From contig JAQFVV010006215.1 in assembly GCA_028023455.1 (NCBI GenBank), forward strand, positions 12,999,473 to 13,063,472: a DNA stretch of 64,000 bases. Direction: 5' to 3'. Positions 1 to 13,500 of the stretch are shown here, one piece after another (position 1 is the stretch's first letter; each line of letters begins with the position of its first letter). The translations under genes were made by a program, and so were the position numbers. Under the pieces are notes generated by a model, which was not told the origin of the DNA, made no database searches, and saw nothing but the letters and a program-made list of their open reading frames with translations. The DNA is from Epiperipatus broadwayi (taxonomy: Eukaryota > Onychophora > Udeonychophora > Euonychophora > Peripatidae).

Positions 1-1092
<1,092 letters not shown>

Positions 1093-1096
1093 ATTA

Positions 1097-1190
1097 TCCG
1101 CCTACCTAAAATTTTTCTAAGTTCAAATGGCTAAGAGGGCGCCTGGAGGGGAGATTACGGAAGTCCACCTCCCCCGGATCGTTACAGTAT
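1097..1190 (-). other. GC-rich segment beside the poly-T tract; possible retroposed or LTR end
   Basis: This 90-base island is much richer in G+C than its surroundings. Read on the minus strand it starts with TGTAACGATCCGGGGGAGG and runs into the A-rich tract at 1092. TGTAACG resembles the terminal TGTAACGG of the gypsy LTR at 36550. The A-tail suggests a retroposed transcript end. No family was recognised and the call is tentative. Confidence 0.3.
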
Positions 1191-1199
1191 ATAAGATAA

Positions 1200-4100
1200 A
1201 AAAGCTCCTGAGACACAAGGACTCATAAACATTGCCTTGGTTTGTTTCATGGTAGCTACACCCCTATTTAAAATTATATTTGGAGAAAGAGTTGTTCAAT
1301 AAACTACTGAGTATTTGGGCAATTTTATTTAGTAATCCTTTAGCTGTATCATGAAGGTGAAAGGAACTATGAAATGGCTTATTTACTACAAACAAGCTGT
1401 ATAATCATGCCAAAAGTAGACATTAAAATAGTAGAAATTATTACAAATAAGCAATTCAGTAATATTGATAGAATAAGAGATAGTAGTAGTAAAAAAATAT
1501 AATCATTTAAATTTTCTTTGTAAACACAATCATATTGAATAAATTTGCTTAGTATAAATTCTTCAAGAATTAAATAGAGAACAGGTCTTGTGATTAAAGA
1601 ACAATCAAAATTTAATATTCATGCTGCTCTTCATCAACATCAACTTTCAGAGAAATAAAATGTAAGTTATCATGTAGATGGCTATAAAATTTACTGGAAA
1701 GATACATCAAGAGGAAAATTGTGTGGTGTTAGAATAATTGGAAAGTTTAATATTCTATTCTTAAATGTATCAATGAAAAAAATAATATTATTAAATTTTT
1801 AAGTTGTTTGTGCAATAATATATGTGTCTATTTTATTTTTGTTTGTGCTCCTATATTAGTTTCATAAAGTTCAGAACAGATAGTTTTATTTTTACATCAA
1901 TATCATAAAAAGGACAATTTTTTGTGCATATGTTAGTTGAAGTTAGTAAACTTTGATCTAGTTATTGGAAATAATGGTATTGAATTTATGAACACAAAAG
2001 ATCTTTTGTTATTGAATTTTTGCATAACATATGTATTAAATCATGAAAAAAATTGCATTCATTTTTTAAAACAATGGCATCTTATAAACTATATATGAAT
2101 AGTTAAAAATCATTACACGAGTACTTGAAATTGTTGGATATACCTAAGATATACTTTGAAGTGATATTTTCTGCAACCTCATCAGTAAGTATATATTTAA
2201 TTTTGAGTTAGGTTTAAAGTAGTTTTATTAAAAATATATAACATTATTGTAATCTTTTAAATCTGTCTTAGGTTTTTTTTTGTCTTATAGCGGGGAAATC
2301 AGGATTTCTTTATTTTAATTTTTTATCTAAAAAAATCAAAACAAAAATAGATCTTGAAGTTTTGTGTTTTAAATTGTAATTCTTGGAAGAATGTAGTTGG
2401 GGGGGGGGGGATAAAGATTAGTTTGTGCAATTGACACTCTTATTGAGACTCTGGATGCTAAAGATATATGTGGTTGAATATATTGCTAGAATCTATCTGT
2501 TAAGCTAATTAAATAAGGATTGTTCCACTGATTAAAAAAAAAAAGTAAATGACCAAAAAGGGACAAAATTTGGAAGAGTAAAAATGCATCTAAAAATGAA
2601 CCAAGAAGTCTTGAATCCTGCTGTCAACAAAATGTGTGAATTGCAGAGTTTTCTTTTGTTAAGGCAGTCGGACCATTTTTCTAAAAAAATGTTATAAATC
2701 CAAAACTGTTGCTAGAAAACATTATTAACCAGTGCTAAGAAAACGTTCTCCAGCTAGAGAACATCTAAGAAACTTCTTCCTCAGGAAATATGTCTCCCTG
2801 CCACACCTGGAGCAACCCAAGTGATCAACAACCATGTAAATGAGAGAGTTTAGCCAGCTAGCCAAGGATGTCAAGAAAAGCCAATGGACAACACACAGGA
2901 TTCACACCAGCATGTAAGAACTTTGATTGTCTGGAGAAAGTTGAATCACTGATTGATCAGGGTAACTACGAACTGTTACTTAGCAAACTTTTATTCCAAG
3001 TTGTGTAATAGAAACATAGATTCTAATAATTGTGTCAAATGTTTCAACAATAGAGAGCAGGATTATAAATGGGGATTTTATTATGCTATTTTAACTTAAT
3101 TAAAATAGGAGGATTATACTGATAGATTTAAATATGTTTTTTATGCATTTTATTATAATTCAATGTATGAATCAGATTAGATTTCTCTGAAAAATGTTAA
3201 CTGCTCAATATTTAAAGGCAAATGGGGTGGAGTGGGGAGTTTAGTTCAGTTAAATGTTCCAATGATAAGCTAACACAGGAACCTTTTGTCAGAACCTGGT
3301 ATATGTAAAATGGATGCCCCGACAGCTGTAAGCAAACAACAGACACAACATCCATTAAGATTAATGTAAGTAGGTGTTTTAAATGGTGCTTGATACTTCC
3401 CTTTCTTAACTGTAAGTCGACTTATAGGCACTCCTATTTGGACAGGTTTTCAAAATAAATCTGGGCTCTGTCATTCATAGGCTTTGTGCATTGCATGTTC
3501 CCTTGGAAAAGATATAAACCATTAATAATGAATAGTATTACATTGAAAATAAATGGAATTAAAATTAAGCTTCTATTTTGTCTTAAAACTGAGATTGAGT
3601 CAGTCTTGAATGCTTTCAAAAGGGGATTGGATAAATATTTTAAATGAAAGTGAATGTAATAAAAGTTATAAAGCCATTTTGAGTATCTTCGTTTTAATTT
3701 AGTTTATTAGCTTACTAATATAGTATCCATTTGGTACAAATAAAATCTGAGAAAGACTACATTTTAAAATCTATTTGGTGATTTCTGTACATAAATAAAT
3801 AATCACTGATTGCTAAACGTTCTTCACAATCTGGTGCTAGGCTATATGCCTAATGGCACCCTTGTCCGGTCACCGTATTTTAGTAATCTTTGGAAAATTG
3901 CAGACTGTGTCAAAATGTACTGCCTACTTTCAAAGTTAAAAAAATAATTGCATTAAAAATAAGTCTACTTCTAAACATATTGGAAAAAAGTTGTTTGTTC
4001 TCACATTAAACTTCAGCAATTATTAATAAGAAAATTGTCAATTTCAATTTTAGATTTAATATTACTGATGAATAAAAAAATTTTAAGAGTATGTTGCAGA

Positions 4101-6180
4101 TATAAATAAATCTATTTTTAGATTCATTAAATCCTTCCTCAAGATGTTAAAAATTGATAAAAACCAGTCCTTATCTTGTGTGAAAATGATGCATTAAAAA
4201 ATACCCTATAGAAAAATTGTTCAGTATTAAATAATCTCTAATACTGAACAATCTCTAGTCTAATGAATGACTAATAAAAATTATTATTCTTCTTACTGAT
4301 TGTCTGACAATGTTTCTACAGTGATCTGATTAAAAAAAAACAATGTATTATTATGGCTTTTTATAATATAACTATTCTACTTATTCTTTTAGAATTTGGT
4401 CAAATTAACCTGCTTAAAAAAGAAAAAAAACATTTCTTTATAAATAGAAAGATTGCTGATCATGATGAGATACCTGGAGAAATTTCAAAATAAGACAATA
4501 TATCTAATTAGAATTTTTTTAAAAAATATAAACCATAAATTTGTATCACCTAATTTTAAGAATGCTTCAAATGTTCCAATTTTAAAGATAAAAAAAAAAT
4601 GCAGTAAATAGCATGGAATATCGTCGCTATCTTCTACAGCAAAAATGTTTTCAAGAATTTTATTGAACAGATTGTTTGTAGACATAAGTGGATGATTTCC
4701 AGAATAGAATGCTGTTAAGAATCAAAAAGCACTACATATACCATTATTGTTGTCAGGCCAATGCAAAGAAAGTATAGAGAGCAAAAGCATAATTTATATA
4801 CTGCTTTTATCTACTTAGTTAAGGCATTTGATTCTATTAATATAAACAACATGAGAATTATTTGAAACTAGCTAATTATCTTTAAATAGTTTATTCACAT
4901 TATAGAATCCCATAATAATGAAAACAAAAAACATTATTACTAAAAATTTGAAACATTTGAAATGCAAATAAGAGTTCAAAAGTTCATCAAAGATGTACAT
5001 CAGTTCCAACTTTATTTTCCATTTGAAGCATATTATAAGTAATTTCATTACGCAAACATCAAAATGTGATGTAGATCTGATGGCAAGTTCTTAAATGAAA
5101 ACAACTTTTTGAGTTCTGGATTCCAGTATGCTCATGATAGTGTTAATCTTGCCAATACAAAATATAATTTGTAAAACTGATTTAGTAATTAATGTCCAAA
5201 ACACCTGAAATGCTTTGTCACCCAATAATAAAAAGAAAATTCTTTAGCTTAAGAATGTGTGAATCAATTGAAAAATCTTTGTAGCATTTTAGTTAGAAAG
5301 GGATACAGAGTGCAAATACAGATTCTAATGTACAAGTGTTACATTAACAAAGTAAAAGAAAATATTTCATCACAATAAACTAACTTTTGCAACTGCACCC
5401 CCATATTAGTATAACATAAGGACAATAGAAATTTTTTATTTGAGGATATTCTTTTGTGTCCAAGATACTGAATATCAGTTAATTTTAATTATTTACAGTC
5501 ATAATCTTTATTTCAATGGATTGGTGATATGAATGAAGTTGAACATGGTTTTCATGGAAGAGTTGAATGCCATTTTCATTACAAAGATTGTCTTAACAGT
5601 CACATTTAAAAAATGCAATAGTAATTGCTTTCATTGTGACAAAATGGATAAAAATAAAATACAATAAAGAACTATAATTAAGCAGTTTCAAGTGTTTCAG
5701 AAAGTAAAGATTATTGCAGATTAAATTAAAAGTTAGCATCAAAAGATGTCAAATAAACAGACTTAAAAACCAACATATGATAGGTGTATATATTTGTGTT
5801 TAATTGATTTGTATAGTTAATACAAAACTTATTTTTATTATTGATTTTCAATTTAGAATGACCATACTTGTTTGTGTTTTCTCATGATGGTAATGATAAA
5901 ATAAAATATTGGGTCCTAAATTATAATACAAATATTATTTTTTTCAAACGATGCCCTTTAATATCTTCAGTGATTTAACTGAAATTTCATCATTTCCTAG
6001 TGCTTGGTCATTCTTTATTTGGATTTATTTTTGACAATTTCTATTATTACTCAAACTATTTGATTTTCAACATCATCAATTTTTATTCTGGAAAACTTAA
6101 TTTCATTCAAACTGAATTATTTTATACTTAACTCTTACGTTTATTTTTTTGTAATTTCTTTTAAGTTTGCACATTCTTCT
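1200..6180. other. AT-rich non-coding stretch, probable intron or intergenic DNA
   Basis: Only very short open frames occur. A 12-base G run lies at 2399-2410. A less AT-rich patch at about 2620-2950 shows short, broken, coding-like segments on both strands that match no family I recognise; it may be an old element. Nothing else stands out. On the minus strand this region lies downstream of the bark-like first exon. Confidence 0.4.
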
Positions 6181-6187
6181 TACAAAT

Positions 6188-6258
6188 GCGTTGGCCGGGA
6201 AGCGAACCAGTGCCGACTGCTTGGAAGGTAGCTATGCTAACCGCTAGGCCACCAACGC
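6188..6258 (-). tRNA. tRNA-Gly(UCC)-like sequence, probably a pseudogene or SINE head
   Basis: On the minus strand this 71-base segment closely resembles metazoan tRNA-Gly with anticodon UCC. The acceptor arms GCGTTGG and CCAACGC pair perfectly over 7 bp. The A box is TGGCCTAGCGG and the anticodon loop is CTTCCAA. The B box GGTTCGCTTCC departs from the usual GGTTCGANTCC. There are mismatches in the anticodon stem (A-C) and T stem (A-G, T-C), so a functional tRNA is unlikely, though a Pol III promoter could survive. It may be a tRNA pseudogene or the head of a tRNA-derived SINE; no tail was recognised. Confidence 0.6.
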
Positions 6259-6259
6259 T

Positions 6260-7670
6260 TGACTTACACACATTCTTCCCCAACAATTTGCGTATCATTT
6301 CACTTCACTGTCGAATATTTTATTAAACCAGTAATAACATTATCAAATATGTAAATTATAAAAACTATGATTACAGAAAAATAAATGTTCATAAATAATT
6401 TTTTTGTCAAGTATTTAAAAAAATCTAAATGATAAATGCACATAATTTCTGGCATTTTCATTTAATTTTTACAAATGGAATGGTAGAAAAACTCTATTAG
6501 TACACACCTATAAATTAAAGCTTAATATATATATGCCACACATAATAAATGTTCAAACTTCCATTCATATTACGAAAAACAAAATATTGGAAAGATGAAA
6601 AAATTAAAAGCTATTTTTAAAAAATAATTTTTTACTTAAATACCAAATTAATGTAGTAATAAAAGAAAAACAAAATAACTTTTATAATGTATATTTTGTC
6701 AATTTATTAGAGACGAAAACTTAAATATGATTATCAAATTTTTTTAGAAATTTTATTACCGATAAAAAAAAAATTCCGGATATATTTTAGTTACGAAAAG
6801 AAATATTCAATCACTATTCGCTTACCTACGTGTTCAAAATATATCATCGAATATTAAAAGGGAGTTAATTTTTAACAGTCAATATTTTTCAAGGATAATC
6901 AATTTTACAACTTTTTGTTAGTATAATTTGGGAAATTAGCAATAATACATTTGATAACAAACTTTATCTGTATAAATTAAATATATATAATTTATATTTT
7001 GTAAAAGCATAATCCTATACATACACTTTTAAACAACAAATATAGTACCGTAATTAACTTAGTGATTCTTAAAAATGTTTTCGATTTCTATATCGAATTA
7101 AATTTGAAATAAAAATATAGTAAAATTATTTTTTTTAAAATAACACATGGGCAATTTAATTGTAAGAAAACAACTTCCGTTTTTTACGACATTCTTTTAA
7201 GTTTAAAAAAAATTTGGGTGAGGTAGAATCAAATCCGTTAAAGATTTAATCAATTGTCTTTTTGTTTACAAAGATTTACAACGAGTACATTCCAAAAAAA
7301 AAAAAAAAAAACGCACATCCAAAAATAAAGTCCACAACTTAACAACACCCATCAACCGTTTCTATTATTACTCTGTCACATTAAATTAACGTTTTTAACA
7401 GCACAATTACACTTATTATATTTAATAAATTATTTTTTTAGAGCCATACTTTTCTTCATAGTAAGAATCTAATATAAAATTCATTATTTACACTTTACTA
7501 CAATAACTTATTGCTTTTACTTTGTAAATTAATTTTATTTTGAAATAAATTATTTAAAATGTTTACCTTTAACCATAACTTTTTCTTTCTTAACGATAAG
7601 TAATAAAATTAAATAAAACCAAATTATTGGGAATTCATAAATAATTTTTTTAGCATTATAAAATAAATAT
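6260..7670. other. AT-rich non-coding stretch, likely first intron of the bark-like gene
   Basis: This follows the splice donor at 7675 on the minus strand, so it is inferred to be the proximal part of that intron. No further exon with matching phase was recognised here. Confidence 0.4.
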
Positions 7671-7675
7671 CTTAC

Positions 7676-7933
7676 TTTGGTGATTAAAGCTCCGAAAACT
7701 GTTATACCGACTCCAGGTGAAAATTCTAACATCACACCTTGATCAATTCGTAAAGTCGCTTTTTCATTCACAACTAATTCTTCCGTTACTTGATACGGAT
7801 GACCCAAAATATCCAAAGTTTTATCAGTATTTAAAATACCACCAATATGTACAGGAGAAACAATTTTAATAAAAATACTATAAAAATTGAGCAAAATAAG
7901 CCATAAGAAAGCGACATCAAACAAGTGCGCCAT
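7676..7933 (-). CDS. bark: First coding exon of a bark beetle/anakonda-like gene (partial)
   Basis: The exon encodes 86 residues. Residues 1-24 are a hydrophobic signal peptide beginning MAHLFDVAFL. A segment with the pattern PYQVTEELVV, LRIDQGVMLEF and SPGVGITVFGALI follows. From family knowledge this pattern (secretion signal, then 'PY-V-x-D/E-L-V-V, L-x-I-x-x-G-V-x-L-x-F-x-P-x-x-G-I-x-V-x-G') matches the N-terminus of the bark/anakonda family: very large single-pass proteins with beta-helix repeats, SRCR and lectin-like domains at tricellular junctions. The frame then meets AAA|GTAAGA at 7675, a good donor in phase 0. The ATG at 7933 is chosen because it has A at -3 and G at +4 and starts the signal peptide directly; the frame extends upstream only from a TTG. 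The remaining exons should lie at lower coordinates or beyond the window. Family assignment is by recall of the motif, not a search. Confidence 0.6.
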
Positions 7934-8060
7934 GTTGACGGTTACCTCCACTCTCAACTTCTCAGGTACTCGTTACTTCAAAACACTTTCAAAGATCGCG
8001 AATGATCTTTGTACCTAACGTCATAAGCTAATGAAAGTTTTTCTTATCATGTTTAGGTAA
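7934..8060 (-). promoter_or_regulatory. Probable 5' UTR and promoter-proximal region of the bark-like gene
   Basis: The bases immediately upstream of the ATG are less AT-rich than the surroundings and contain several CpGs, including GATCGCGAATGATC, in an otherwise CpG-poor region. No TATA box or initiator can be fixed with confidence. Whether this is a 5' UTR continuous with the exon or part of an upstream intron is undecided. Confidence 0.3.
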
Positions 8061-9956
8061 CAAAACATCTGTAGTAAACTACAGGCTGCCAGCTTATTTA
8101 AATCTCTACCTTTAGTAGAGCTACCAAAATATACTCCCATGCATAATATACAATACGTTAAGAAAAAAAATCCAAAACAAATTTTTAAAACTCGTTTAAA
8201 AACATGAGAATCACGTGATCAAATTAAAAGTGGTATAACTAGGAAAATGGCGTTTTAAATTCCTAATTGTTTACTCCGGGGCCTATCATTAAATTCTTTG
8301 ATATTACTACATCTTCTTTTTTTTAGAATGTATTGTTTAATGAGAAACAAAGGACTTTTTTTTTTTTTTCTGTGATTAATAAATAAAAATATTAGTACTA
8401 TATTTAATTTTTGTTATACTCCAACGCATAAGTAAGTAATTATTTATATATATAGTGATACATATAAATAATATGAAGTTCGGGCGTTAATTGATACTGT
8501 AAAACTTTTCTGGATGAAAACTTCCACAAGATTATATAAGTCAGATTCTCCTACACAATTTTGTTAATGATATTATATAGAAGGCATGCAGTTTTGGATT
8601 ATTTCACTATATTTTTATAAAAATTGAGAATTTATCATTATGTGAGATGATTATATATCATAATCGTATGTATTTGCTTACAGTTAATGTATATGATAAG
8701 AATTATTATCTCTAGAGATGTTTGCTATAGGATAAAAACAAATTTTTGTATGAATATTTAAAAACTAATTAATGGGAGAAATTCACATTTTCATTACATA
8801 AATTGAAAATAGAGAAATTCTAATGTTACATCAAAATTTTATATATATTGCTTGGAGGTCATATATGATGTTTAGACATCAGAAGGTGCAAGCTTCGACG
8901 CAGAAACGTTTAGCTCTCTAATCAATTATTCTATCAATGCATTACAGAATATTAATAATAATATTGTGTTAGTTAAATCAGGTTTGGAACTTAATACTTT
9001 ATTTATCATTCTATGAGTAATCAATAAGCAGTACCCAAAAGAATATATCCATTCGCTTATAGACTATGGTGTTGGCTTATTAAAGGGTAATTGAGGTTTT
9101 TTATACCAGCATTCTTTCCTGTTTTCTTTCTCTACGTTTTATTGCCTTCAATCACATTGATCTATGCCAATGATCTATAGCGGCATTTTGTATTTGTGCA
9201 GTTATTCTGACTCAATCGGGGGGGGGGGGGTGCAAGTGTGTGTGTGTATATATATTATTTGGCTTAAGGCAGGTAGAATAATTAAGTAATAGATTACTAT
9301 GACCAAAAGATTTTTAATACAATTTATTCTAATACGTCCATTTTAGATTTACATATAAAATATAAATAGGCCATTACATCATTAAGATTTCTTAAGGATA
9401 TTATTATAAATATGCAAAATTCTTCTTGTTGGAACTGAAGAAGTGAAGGGTATTTATCAGAGTGAATTGTGCCATTATATTCTAGAGATAAAGAAGTCAA
9501 TGATAACAGGCTTGATGTTGTCAGCAAGCATTGGAGCATCTGCTTTAATAAGTGAGACTGCTACTGGTGATCTCACAATGTCACATTTCAAAGGATCATA
9601 TATTTGGGCAGCCCTATTTTAGGAATATCCCTACCCTTTACAAATATGGAAAGATTTAGAAAAAAAGTAGTCTCAAAATAGCCTGTCTCATAAAGTTTAA
9701 CTATTGTAATATATCATTTAAATGTAAAATAATTGTAACAACAATAATGGTTGCAAAATAAGTTAGTTATGATATTAAAAGATACATGTATTCTATATAC
9801 CATTAATAAAATTCACCATCTCTTTGAAAAATAAAAATCATTCTTCACAGTTCATTTGAAACAACAACAACTAAAAAACAATATCAAAAAAGATGCAAAG
9901 GCATTCAAAAATTAATGGCCTATCATTACACTCACACTGAGTTACTATCCTCTATT
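8061..9956. other. AT-rich non-coding stretch with microsatellites
   Basis: No gene-like frame is seen. A 13-base G run at 9218-9230 is followed closely by a short GT and TA microsatellite to about 9255. Otherwise nothing was recognised. Confidence 0.45.
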
Positions 9957-10264
9957 TAATATATAGGGTACATGAGCACAGACTTTCACACGACCCACCA
10001 CTCTTCACTCTATCTCATAACACAGATGCACTTGAACACATATATGTTGAAATGATAAATAATCACCAATATACGTATTTCATGCTAAACCAGCAATCAT
10101 TAATTGGTCCAGATTACCATATCTATACATATATGCGATAAATGCTCAGATATATATTAAGATAGCCAATCTTCTTACTTTAATGGACAGGCTTCAATCC
10201 ACTCCACACTCCAACTTTTCAACCATCCATCCAATTGAAAATCTGATGATGGAATGCTCAAAGG
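9957..10264 (+). repeat. Left inverted arm of the foldback element
   Basis: It begins with TAATATATAGGGTACATG and ends near GGAATGCTCAAAGG. It pairs with 11665-11973 in inverse orientation. Confidence 0.7.
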
Positions 10265-11438
10265 AGATATGTAAATTAGTAGTTTCATATTATATTTGGA
10301 AAATCCTTGTTCCAATTCAATTATTGATAAACATCATCCATTAAAAATAAATTTATATAATATAGAATTAATTAAGACTGACTAAATACACTTGCTTTAG
10401 TTCAGCTCTTCCTTATCCTTCCCCCTTTCCAAACAAATTTTGGCAAGCATAAATTATATTCAGTTCTGTTTTTCACGAATATATATATAATTTAAAAGTT
10501 CTGCAATTGACATATGGATCTTAAATACTTGTTTTTTCTCATAAAAAGCTTTATCAACAAATTCTGTGCTTGCTAATAAGATGAATTTTATTAATTTTAA
10601 TCCTACCTAATCTTTACATCTCGGAAATGAAAGCTTTGAAACACTTGTTGTTTTATTGACCTTTTTTACATTTTTATTGTTTCTTAATTTGTTCTTTATC
10701 AGAAATCATTTTTTATTGGCTTTAATAAATAGCATTCATAGAACTCTTTGTCCTTCCGTTAGATTATCTTTTTTTTTTATGATTATTCTTTGGTCTTTAA
10801 GATGCCATTTGAAATTTAATTTAATATCTAAGATGAAACAGTCTCTGCTTATAATTCAAACTCATGCTCCAGCTGATATCTTTACAGCCACACTTGAGAG
10901 TTTAATTTCAGTAACAACAGCATAGTAGATATTATGCTTTGCATTGATAATAATAATTAAAGACTTGTTGTATACTATTTTTGTATTTATGTAACCAATA
11001 TATAATTTTATATCATAACGTTGCATATTTTTTTATAATATATGTCAAAATACAACATGATTTATGTACTTGTTTTATTCTGTTAACAAATATTATTTTT
11101 GCATTTTATATCTTTTTTATATAAATAAAGTTTGCTTTAAAATTAAAGATGTTTTTTTTAAAAAAAACAAAAACAAAAACATTATTACAGATAATGCACA
11201 AATTAGCTTGATATAGTGTTGTCCTGAATTGTCAAAGTTTAGGATTAATACAGCTGTTCTTGGGGAGACTTGTCTTCTCAAAAAAAAAAAAAAAAATGTT
11301 TAAACAAACAGAAATGTTTGCAATTTTTTTTTTTTGGGGGGGGGGGATTAATACAGAGAATAAAAGGAGAAAAAATTGACTTGCAATTAGTATTTATTTT
11401 CATTTTATTAGTGTTCCTCTTTTATTTAGACAAAGAGT

Positions 11439-11546
11439 TAATATATAGGGTATATGAGCACAGACTTTCACACGATCAACCACTCTCCATTCTATCTCAT
11501 AACACTGATACCCTCAAACACATATGCCTGTGTTTCAGTTATTACA
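11439..11546 (+). repeat. Truncated extra copy of the foldback arm plus 21-bp flank repeat
   Basis: Positions 11439-11525 repeat the outer ~87 bp of the left arm. The 21 bases at 11526-11546 (GCCTGTGTTTCAGTTATTAC plus A) then recur exactly at 11999-12019, just outside the right arm. This suggests a rearrangement or repeated insertion. Confidence 0.6.
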
Positions 11547-11664
11547 TAGTAGAGATGTCTGCCCATCCTTTGTATATATATTAAATGGATTATGTCCTGT
11601 ACATGAGGGGTCAGATTGACCTTAGGTCAACATGGGTGTGACAAGAATCTCGGCCTCAGGGTGG

Positions 11665-11973
11665 CCTTTGAGCATTCCATCATCAGATTTTCAATTGGAT
11701 GGACAGTTGAAGAGTTGGAGTGTGGAGTAGATTGAAGCCTGTCCATTAAAGTATGATGATTGGCTATTTTAATATATATCTGAGCACTTACAGCATATAT
11801 GTTTGGAGATGGTAATCTGGACCAACTGATGATTGCTGGTTTAGCAAGAAATACGTATATTGGTGATTATTTATCTTTTCGACATATATGTGTTTGAGTG
11901 TATCAATGTTATGAGTTAGAGTAGAGAGTGGTGAGTCATGTGGAAGTCAGTGCTCATATACCCTATATATTAC
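11665..11973 (-). repeat. Right inverted arm of the foldback element
   Basis: It runs from CCTTTGAGCATTCCATCATC to the terminal CCCTATATATTA and is the inverse counterpart of 9957-10264. Confidence 0.7.
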
Positions 11974-12019
11974 ATATATAGACACAGGTATATAATAAGC
12001 CTGTGTTTCAGTTATTACA

Positions 12020-13366
12020 AAGAGTTTGGTGGGGGGGAAAGTATGTTTATTCGATTGAGATTTTTTTTTAAGTGATTTTAACACATAAAATAGTAGAAAC
12101 AATAAACTATATTTTAAAATTGTTTAACTCCATGAACATAAATTAATTTTGTATATTATATGAAATGTATATTATGACTACTCTTTGTATAAGAAAACTA
12201 TTATAAAAAACATGAATGCATCTACACATAAAACAATGAAACTTTGTGGGTTTTGTTATTATAATTAAGATTCATAACATAAAAAAGTTATTATTACATG
12301 AATCCTTTATGTGCAGATTGTAACATTAAAAAATAAGTCCTATTTAAAGTGTATTGGAAGAAAGTTTAGTATTCACTCATCCAAATTTCAACAGGTGTTA
12401 AACAAATTGTCAATTTGTAATTTCAAACTGGTCACATGATTGATAAGGATATGAATTCAGTCTCTTCTTGGGCTTATTAAAGAAAAAAATCTGACTTTTT
12501 TCTGCCAGTGATTGTATTATCAATGATGTGATTAAGAGGAAACATGACATTTTCTTCTATGATTGAATAATAAAATCAATGTGGAACCTCATAAATAATG
12601 AAAGGATTTGAAAGTGGAAATTCAATGGTTTAATAATGATTGGCAGATTAAATCTCTAAAAAATATTTATCAATTTGCTATTCATGACAACCTAAGATTA
12701 TTATTTTTTAAGCATTAAAAGTAATATGGATTTGAAAAATATAAAAATTCTAATAAATCAGTCCATGTTACTATTCAATGTGATAATGGTATTTTAAATA
12801 GATGGAGAAAATACTTTGATTCTTTTTGGAATAATAATTCAAAAATTCAGATGACTACATTTATTGATATATCGATCTTATCAATTATTTTAAATTTGGA
12901 TGGAGTTATTTATCTGTAGGAGCAGTAAATCACTCTATTACTTTATTCAAAGCTATCAAACTTAAGCTTCAGATATTAATGAACACTGGATGACATTGCC
13001 AATCAAATGTCCAGTTAGTCTCTGGATATTATCTTTTCTCATTCATTGAGTATTGAATTTATATATTACCTGCTTTTTTAGTGCTATCCATGTTTATGTC
13101 CTGAGATTAAATATACTATGGTTCCCAAACCAATTTGCTTGTACATCCATATAGATCTGACGTTAAATATGGACAAGATATTTTAGTGATGTCCAATTAT
13201 TATTAAAGGAAGGCATCTATCTAAAAACAAAGTATCCATTGATTCTTTAAGTTTACATTCTATATTCCCTTTTATAGTAATAATCTACTTATTAATCCCC
13301 AGAATTATTTTTGTAAGCTTGAATAATCAAGTGGGTATTTGATAGAAGTGGCAACTAATCCTTAGG
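12020..13366. other. AT-rich non-coding stretch
   Basis: No supported gene, RNA or repeat. A few short frames occur, none with domain-like content. Confidence 0.45.
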
Positions 13367-13500
13367 CTAGTTCTGGATATAGTCTTTTATTAGTGAAGAG
13401 CATTGGATTTCACACACACATTCAGCACTCATCTTTACTTTTCTCATATTATTCAAAGAATGTCATAACAATAAGGCAGAGTAAGATTCGAACTCAAGAC
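13367..13500 (-). repeat. SINE-like fragment: Pol III B box and diverged hammerhead-like core
   Basis: On the minus strand a perfect Pol III B-box match, GAGTTCGAATC, lies at 13495-13485, within a stretch reading GAGTTCGAATCTTACTCTGC as in many tRNA-derived SINE heads. About 100 bases downstream, 13393-13367 reads CTAATAAAAG, then CAGAACTAG. This aligns with the hammerhead-like core of the repeat family at 42.9-43.7 kb. No clear A box was found. It is probably an old, decayed SINE copy. Confidence 0.35.

Larger units (their letters stand above)
9957..11973. mobile_element. Foldback-type DNA element with ~308-bp inverted arms
   Basis: The arm at 9957-10264 is the imperfect reverse complement of 11665-11973. 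Both ends show TAATATATAGGGTAYATGAGC when read inward. Arm identity looks high (roughly 85-90% by eye), with small indels. The ~1.4-kb interior has no recognisable transposase. It contains small unassigned frames and a third, truncated forward copy of the arm end at 11439-11527. Long inverted arms without a transposase fit a non-autonomous foldback or MITE-like element mobilised in trans. No clear target duplication was found, so the exact ends are uncertain. Confidence 0.65.

Noticed and set aside
10656-10925. 89-codon plus frame inside the foldback element
   Set aside because: No transposase or other domain recognised; hydrophobic low-complexity composition typical of chance AT-rich frames.
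11608-11622. TGACCTTAGGTCA, an everted pair of nuclear-receptor half-sites
   Set aside because: A single 13-base match inside a mobile element has no support as a regulatory site.
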